Of a stretch of 64,000 nt of DNA, positions 59,001-64,000 are shown piece after piece. The position numbers were made by a program, and so were the translations under genes. Numbering within the stretch: position 1 is the stretch's first letter; the number at the start of each line of letters is the position of its first letter. Under the pieces are notes generated by a model. That model did no database searches. It had not been told where the DNA came from and saw only the letters and a program-made list of their open reading frames with translations. Source of the stretch: Iris pallida (Eukaryota; Streptophyta; Magnoliopsida; Asparagales; Iridaceae); contig JANAVB010023996.1 of NCBI GenBank assembly GCA_029216955.1, forward strand, positions 12,681,269 through 12,745,268, written 5' to 3'.

Positions 59001-60697
59001 CTGATCATAAGAGCCTGAAGTATGTTTTCATCCAGAAGGACCTTAATATGCGACAGAGAAGGTGGCTCGAGCTACTAGTGGACTATGATGTGGATTTGCA
59101 GTATCATCCCGGGAAGGCCAACGTTGTAGCAGATGCATTGAGTAGGAGAGCCAGAGTTTATTTCCTAATAGCACAACCAAAATTATTGGCAGATCTTCAG
59201 AAGATGGGAATTGAAGTGGTTCTTCCAACCAGCATGGCATTGATGGCCAGCCTACAGATTCAGTCCAGCATAGTTGAGAGAATCTGGGTGGCGCAGTCAA
59301 CAGATTCCAAGATCCAGCGACTCAGAGCAGAGTGTAAAGCAGGAAGAAGGCCAGAGTTATGTATCTATGAAGATGGTACACTTCGGCACGACACTCGTCT
59401 TTGTGTACCCAGTGGAGATATCAGACAGGAAGTTATGGCAGAAGCCCACAGTTCTCAATATTCTATTCATCCGGGTGGTACGAAGATGTACCGTGATATT
59501 CGTCAGCATTTCTGGTGGAATGGCATGAAGAGGGAGATAGCCCGGTTTGTCTCTCGGTGTTTGGTTTGCCAACAGGTTAAAGCTGAACATCAGAGGCCCG
59601 CTGGACTTCTTCAACCCTTACCGATCCCAGAATGGAAATGGGAGCATATAACCATGGATTTCGTGACCGGATTGCCCAGGTCTCCGACCGGCAGAGATGC
59701 TATTTAGGTAATTGTGGACAGGCTTACCAAGGTGGCACACTTTCTCCTATTCAGAGTTGGACAGTCGACGGCGCAGTTAGCAGAGATGTATCTCAGGCCG
59801 ATCGGCAGGCTTCACGGTGTGCCAGTCAGCATCACCTCAGACAGGGATTCAAGATTCATATCACACTTTTGGCGCAGCTTGCAGAAGAGTTTGGGAACTC
59901 GCCTTCAATTCAGCTCAGCTTATCACTCGCAGACGGATGGTCAATCAGAGCGCACAATCCAGACTCTTGAAGATATGTTGAGATCCTGTACCCTTGACTT
60001 CGGTGGTTCATGGGAGAATCATCTGCACCTGGTGGAATTCTTGTACAACAACAGTTATCAGGCCAGTATCCAGATGGCACCCTTCGAGGCTTTTTATGGC
60101 AGGAAGTGCAGATCCCCGCTAGCATGGGACGATGTCGGAGAGAGGCAGATGCTCAGACCCGAAATAATTTCCCAGACGGTTGAAGTGGTCAGGAAGGTCA
60201 GAGATTACCTCCGAGTTGCCCAGGACCGCCAGCACCATTGGGCCGATGCTCATCGGCGTCCCTTAGAATTTGCTGTCGGCGACCATGTATTCCTTAGGAT
60301 CTCGCCTAATCGCGGCGTCATTCGCTTCGGCATGCGGGGAAAGCTTAGTCCTAGGTATATAGGGCCGTTCGATATTCTAGAGCGAGTAGGAGATGTATCC
60401 TATCGTCTCGCTCTTCTGCCGTCGCTAAGTGAGGTGCATGATGTATTCCATGTGTCCCAATTACGACGATATATTCCGGACCCGAGCCACATCCTAGACC
60501 ATTCGGAATTGGTTGTTGGTACCAACCTTTCGTATGAGGAGAGGCCCGTGTCTATTTTGGACCGGAGGGAAAAGATACTCAAGAACAAGACTATTAAATT
60601 AGTCCGTGTTGCTTGGGGTCATCACTCTCTAGGTGAGTCAACGTGGGAGCCCGAGGACGACATTCGATCGCGATATCCCTACCTGTTTGACTCGTGA
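56093..60697 (+). pseudogene. Tek1 gag-pol polyprotein, one frame, three lesions
   Basis: About 1535 codons in one frame. Gag core about residues 85-250 ([23 protein letters not shown]). Two zinc knuckles near 309-345 ([28 protein letters not shown]). Protease near 450 reads [10 protein letters not shown]: the catalytic Asp is Asn. RT has FLDD at 760-763. RNase H has D909, E946, D971. Integrase zinc region near 1120-1165 (H-x-H, CLVCQQ), core Asp 1189, then DRDSRF and QSERTIQ. A TAG at 59705-59707 splits the core. GPY/F and group-II chromodomain follow (VRVAWGHHSLGESTWEPEDD). The first codon is GTG, not ATG. All else looks intact. Confidence 0.93.
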
Positions 60698-60867
60698 GGT
60701 GTAATGTCTTTTATATGCCTTATATTTTCCCTTCCTTGCTTGTATTGTATGATTGTATGATTGAACTGCTTAGTGTAGCTTGCCTGTGCTTAGTGTAGCT
60801 TGTCGTGACAAATCTCTATCTCCTTGATTAAATTCCGAGGACGGAATTCTTTTAAGGTAGGTAGAGT
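60698..60867 (+). other. Tek1 3' spacer and polypurine region
   Basis: A 16-base phrase, TGCTTAGTGTAGCTTG, is repeated near 60769 and 60789. CCGAGGACGGAATTC then TTTTAAGGTAGGTAGAGT precedes the LTR; the purine tract is interrupted by T. Confidence 0.7.
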
Positions 60868-63581
60868 TGTCACCCTCATTTCCCGTATTTCCAGTATTTC
60901 GTATTTATACTCGTATCTGGATTTTGGCATGTATTTTTATTTTTCTCAGCTTATAGGATTTCGGTATTTCTCGTATTTGGGTTTTTGGCTTGGCTCGGTT
61001 TTATTGGGTTGGTTCGGTTTGGTTTGGTTATGTGATGGATCACCTTAACCTATGCTACCCCTCATCCCCACCACAACTCCCCCTCTTTATATCCCCACCT
61101 ACCACTCTCTCTCTTCATTACTACCACCATTAATTTTCTTCTTCTCCTTCCTCTACACAACTCTCCCAACCCTAGGCAAGTGCATCTTGCCACTACATGA
61201 GAACCCTCTTTTCCTTGTCCATTTGATAGATTAGGACATGGTGATCAACATTAGAACTTGGGTTTTTGTGATTTGGAGCCTCCATTGTGATAGATCTAAG
61301 TTATTTCTATTTTCAGATTTTGCATGGTTTGAGCTACTTAAGTTAGATTTTATGGGTTTTTGATGTTTCCATGTGGAAGAGCATTCAATTCCACCCTGGT
61401 TAGAACTTTGGAAATATGGATTTGGAGTTCGGATGGCCAAGTTATGAGGTTTTGAAGTTTTGGAGCCATTAGAGCTTTTTCTCAGCCATGGAGAAGAAGA
61501 CCCAGACCCTGCGTGCGTGTTTTTTTTACGCGTACGCAGCTTCCTTGAGCGTGCGTGACTTTTCATGCAGCTGCTTCCTGTAGCGTGCGTGACTTTTCAC
61601 GCATCTGCTTCCTTGAGCATGCGTGACTTTTCACGCAGCTGCTCCCTTCAGCGTGCGTGACTTTTCATGCAGCTGCTTTCCTGTAGCGTGCGTGACTTTT
61701 CACACAGCTGCTTCCCTATAGCGTGCGTGACTTTTCACGCAGCTGCTTCCTTGAGCGTGCGTGACTTTTCACGAAGCTGCTTCCTTGAGCGTGCGTGACT
61801 TTTTACGCAGCTGCTTTCTTGAGCGTGCGTGACTTTTCACGCAGCTGCTCCCTTCAGCGTACGTGACTTTTCACGCAGCTGCTTCCCTTGAGCATGCATG
61901 ACTTTTTACGCAACTGCTCCCTTCAGCGTGCGTGACTCTTCACGCAGCTGCTTTCCTGTAGCGTGCGTGACTTTTCCCGCAGCTGCTCCCTTCAGCGTGC
62001 GTGACTTTTTCGTACGCTGCTCCCCAGACCCCTTGCTTAATCCATTGCGCCCATTTTATATCCTTACGCCTTTTGTCATGAACTTGATTTTACTTAATAT
62101 GTTTGAAATAACTATTGTACATGGCACGGTATGACAAGAACTAGCATAACACGACAATGACCCGTAGTGGTGCACTCCTGACATGACCAACCTGACGTGA
62201 TAGTGGCCCGTTGTGGCGCACTCCTGACAAGTACCCTGACATGATTTATCTTGATAACTTAACTTGACTTGCCTTGACACCGTGGGTGGTTCTTTCTTAC
62301 TTGCTTGTTAAATCCACTTGTCCTGTCTTGCATCATGTCTAGGATGGGACTCCTAAGTACCACGGTCAGGAGTACCTACTAAAATGAATTAAGGTTAATA
62401 ACTAGAATAACTCAGTAGTCATGAAGAGATTACACAGCTACAAGCAATCCCGTTACCTGGGCGCTCTTGGGATCTGTAGTCTGCCGTCGAGTAGGGCACA
62501 TTTCCAGCGCACCGTCGAGTGTTGCACCCTCTAAGTCACCTAAGGGTACATGTGTCTCCTGGACGATGTACCCACTTGAATTCAACCCTAATCTTTCGTC
62601 CTGGGTAACCTGGATGGTCTGCAGGGCTTGTGGCTGTGGAACAATGTCACTGCATCTTATTAGTAATTAGGCCTGTGACAACCCTAGTTAGTTAAAGTAG
62701 TAAGCCGTAGGATCTGCTTGGCCGTGATTGATTGAATGAGGTATAACCAGTCTAGCCATGTCTTGATACAGTACAAGATTGCTCCCTGTCTTGATTTCTT
62801 GCATTACTTATCTTGTCAATAAATGGTGGAAAACTAAGCTCTGTTCAGATGAAGGGTTACAACCCCGGTCCTTATTTGGTTTACGGGTTGTAACCTGGCT
62901 ATCGGAATAGTTCCATGGTTATCTCGTCGTATATCATCCTAACATGTTTTCAAAATTTTGGTTTTAATATTAGTTTTCTGTGCTGATTGCTGGCTTTTGT
63001 TCTTATTTCGTGGCCCCTCGTGGCACTTGCTCTTTTTGGGGTTGACCCAGCTGGTTTTGTGTGGCCAGATTTTGGAGCAGCTCCCGAGGATCTACCAAGC
63101 TTCCAGCCCGATGGTGGCGACTAGAAGGAACCCGGGCTACGAGTGGGTTTTCTATTTTGTTTCGCTCACTCTATTGTAAATTTATTCTTTTGAGGCGTTT
63201 AGCCGATGAGCACCTGTTAGCTCGATGCACTTTTACTTACTGTCTGCCCACGGGCTGTAAACATGATTAACAAATCCTAGGGTTGATCATGTATGACTTA
63301 AACTCTTGTTAGTCCTAACATTTTGTACGACTAGCTTTATGATCAACTGATATGTAATATTTGGGACGCCTTTTATTGTATATTTAATGATCATACATCT
63401 TGTAGTTATATTACTTGCTTGAGATTGAGACAATAGGCTTGACCTTAAGAGACTGTTGGCTTGTAGTAAACCCTCATATCTAGACAGCCGTGACCGTATA
63501 GTTGAGATGTATTCTTTTTCAATATACGTAGCTGGCTATGTCTGCCCCCGCTCTCCAGTATTCTGGTTCTGGGACGTGACA
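60868..63581 (+). repeat. Tek1 3' LTR (2714 bp)
   Basis: Starts TGTCACCCTCATTTC, ends GGGACGTGACA. Same order of parts as the 5' LTR, with a shorter CTT run and two more hairpin units. Followed by TCAAT and LINE sequence. Confidence 0.95.
61536..62021 (+). repeat. Hairpin array in Tek1 3' LTR (14 units)
   Basis: Fourteen units of the type described for the 5' LTR. Variants such as CATGCA or CACACA weaken some stems. Order of spacer types differs from the 5' array, so units were gained or lost within the arrays. Confidence 0.92.
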
Positions 63582-64000
63582 TCAATACTGACACGTTGTT
63601 TAAGGATGGCAGTAGCTTTAGCCAACTGTTGATGACTCTCTAAAGAATTGCTTTATTCATGACGTATTTCTGTAGCTAATACTGCATCCTCTGCTTGCTT
63701 CACTTGCTGAAAGATATCACCATAAGTGTTGTGGCTCCATGCTAAAAGGACCTTATGGCAAGCATCAAGACGAAGAGCCAATCGGGTAATCCCAATTCGA
63801 TGATCAACCGAAGACCATGCTTATTGAATCAGTGGCTTGAACTCCTCATGATTAACCCAGAAGTCTAGGAATCTTAATTGTTTCTTTCCCATGGTCAAAT
63901 TTGATTGATATTTGGTAAGTAACGGTGCATGATCTGATTCAGCTCGGTTGAGATGTTCTACTGATGATAGAGGCGCCCAGTCTAACCATGCATTATCGAC
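63582..64000 (-). pseudogene. LINE endonuclease end and RT-linker
   Basis: Minus strand from the window edge: DNAWLDWAPLSSVEHLNRAE then SDHAPLLTKY. SDHAPL is the last catalytic motif of the L1 apurinic-type endonuclease. RFLDFWVNHEEFKPLIQ ends in a stop near 63822; another stop is near 63651. The frame then joins the RT part across Tek1. The N-terminal endonuclease lies beyond the window. Confidence 0.88.

Larger units (their letters stand above)
53190..63581 (+). mobile_element. Tek1: near-intact Tekay/Del chromovirus
   Basis: Full-length element of 10392 bp with LTRs 53190-55850 and 60868-63581 and an exact 5-bp duplication, TCAAT, at 53185-53189 and 63582-63586. Single gag-pol frame with chromodomain. 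LTRs agree at about 96-98 per cent of positions in stretches compared by eye, so it is the youngest of the dated insertions. It sits inside the LINE. Confidence 0.97.

Noticed and set aside
56213..59614. Minus-strand frames inside Tek1 gag-pol
   Set aside because: Shadows of the sense coding frame.
1..64000. Host genes, tRNA or rRNA genes
   Set aside because: Scanned both strands for conserved protein families and cloverleaf-type tRNA ends; everything recognisable belongs to transposable elements. A small host gene in 20961-22287 or 10498-10767 cannot be fully excluded without a search.

Overview
The window is nuclear DNA of a flowering plant. Everything recognisable in it is transposable-element sequence. 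The evidence is plant-specific Ty3/gypsy lineages (Tat and Tekay/Del chromovirus), SIRE-like Ty1/copia fragments, a plant L1-type LINE, a plant-mobile-domain antisense ORF, long AT-rich LTRs and a tRNA-iMet primer site. I found no host gene, tRNA, rRNA or CRISPR array. The species cannot be told from the sequence. Names such as Tat-A or NA1 are my own labels.

Layout from left to right. (1) 1-8780: the 3' part of a Tat element on + (Tat-A). It holds a broken integrase, 61-bp tandem repeats, a long decayed antisense ORF with its own TATA box, and a 3' LTR full of an ATGCGGCTC motif. (2) 8781-10767: a SIRE-like copia tail with the RNase H end and an env-like ORF behind a separate TATA box. (3) 10768-22446 and 30825-32905: a decayed chromovirus on - (C1), split by two complete insertions. 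These are Tat-B (12463-20157, TSD TACTT) and the non-coding element NA1 (22447-30824, TSD ATATA). (4) 32906-42219: element NA2 on -, with a 4.2-kb LTR and no coding interior; its 3' LTR is cut and fused to C1. (5) 42220-49907: a gag-only element on - (TG1). (6) 49908-50637: a copia integrase fragment, then a scrap of an NA2-like LTR end. (7) 50841-53189 and 63582-64000: an L1-type LINE on -, split in frame by Tek1. (8) 53190-63581: Tek1, a nearly intact Tekay/Del chromovirus on + (TSD TCAAT). It has one long gag-pol frame with three visible lesions, and LTRs carrying 12 and 14 tandem copies of a hairpin unit.

There is no operon-like cooperation. The logic is nested insertion: Tek1 inside the LINE, Tat-B and NA1 inside C1, and Tat-A apparently inside a copia element. 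Three exact 5-bp target-site duplications fix three complete elements. The hunt gave structured non-coding parts of the retrotransposons rather than a new gene system: the Tek1 hairpin array, the Tat motif constellation, antisense promoters in both Tat copies, a shared non-canonical primer-site block in four minus- or plus-strand elements, and 35-bp palindromic repeats in NA1.
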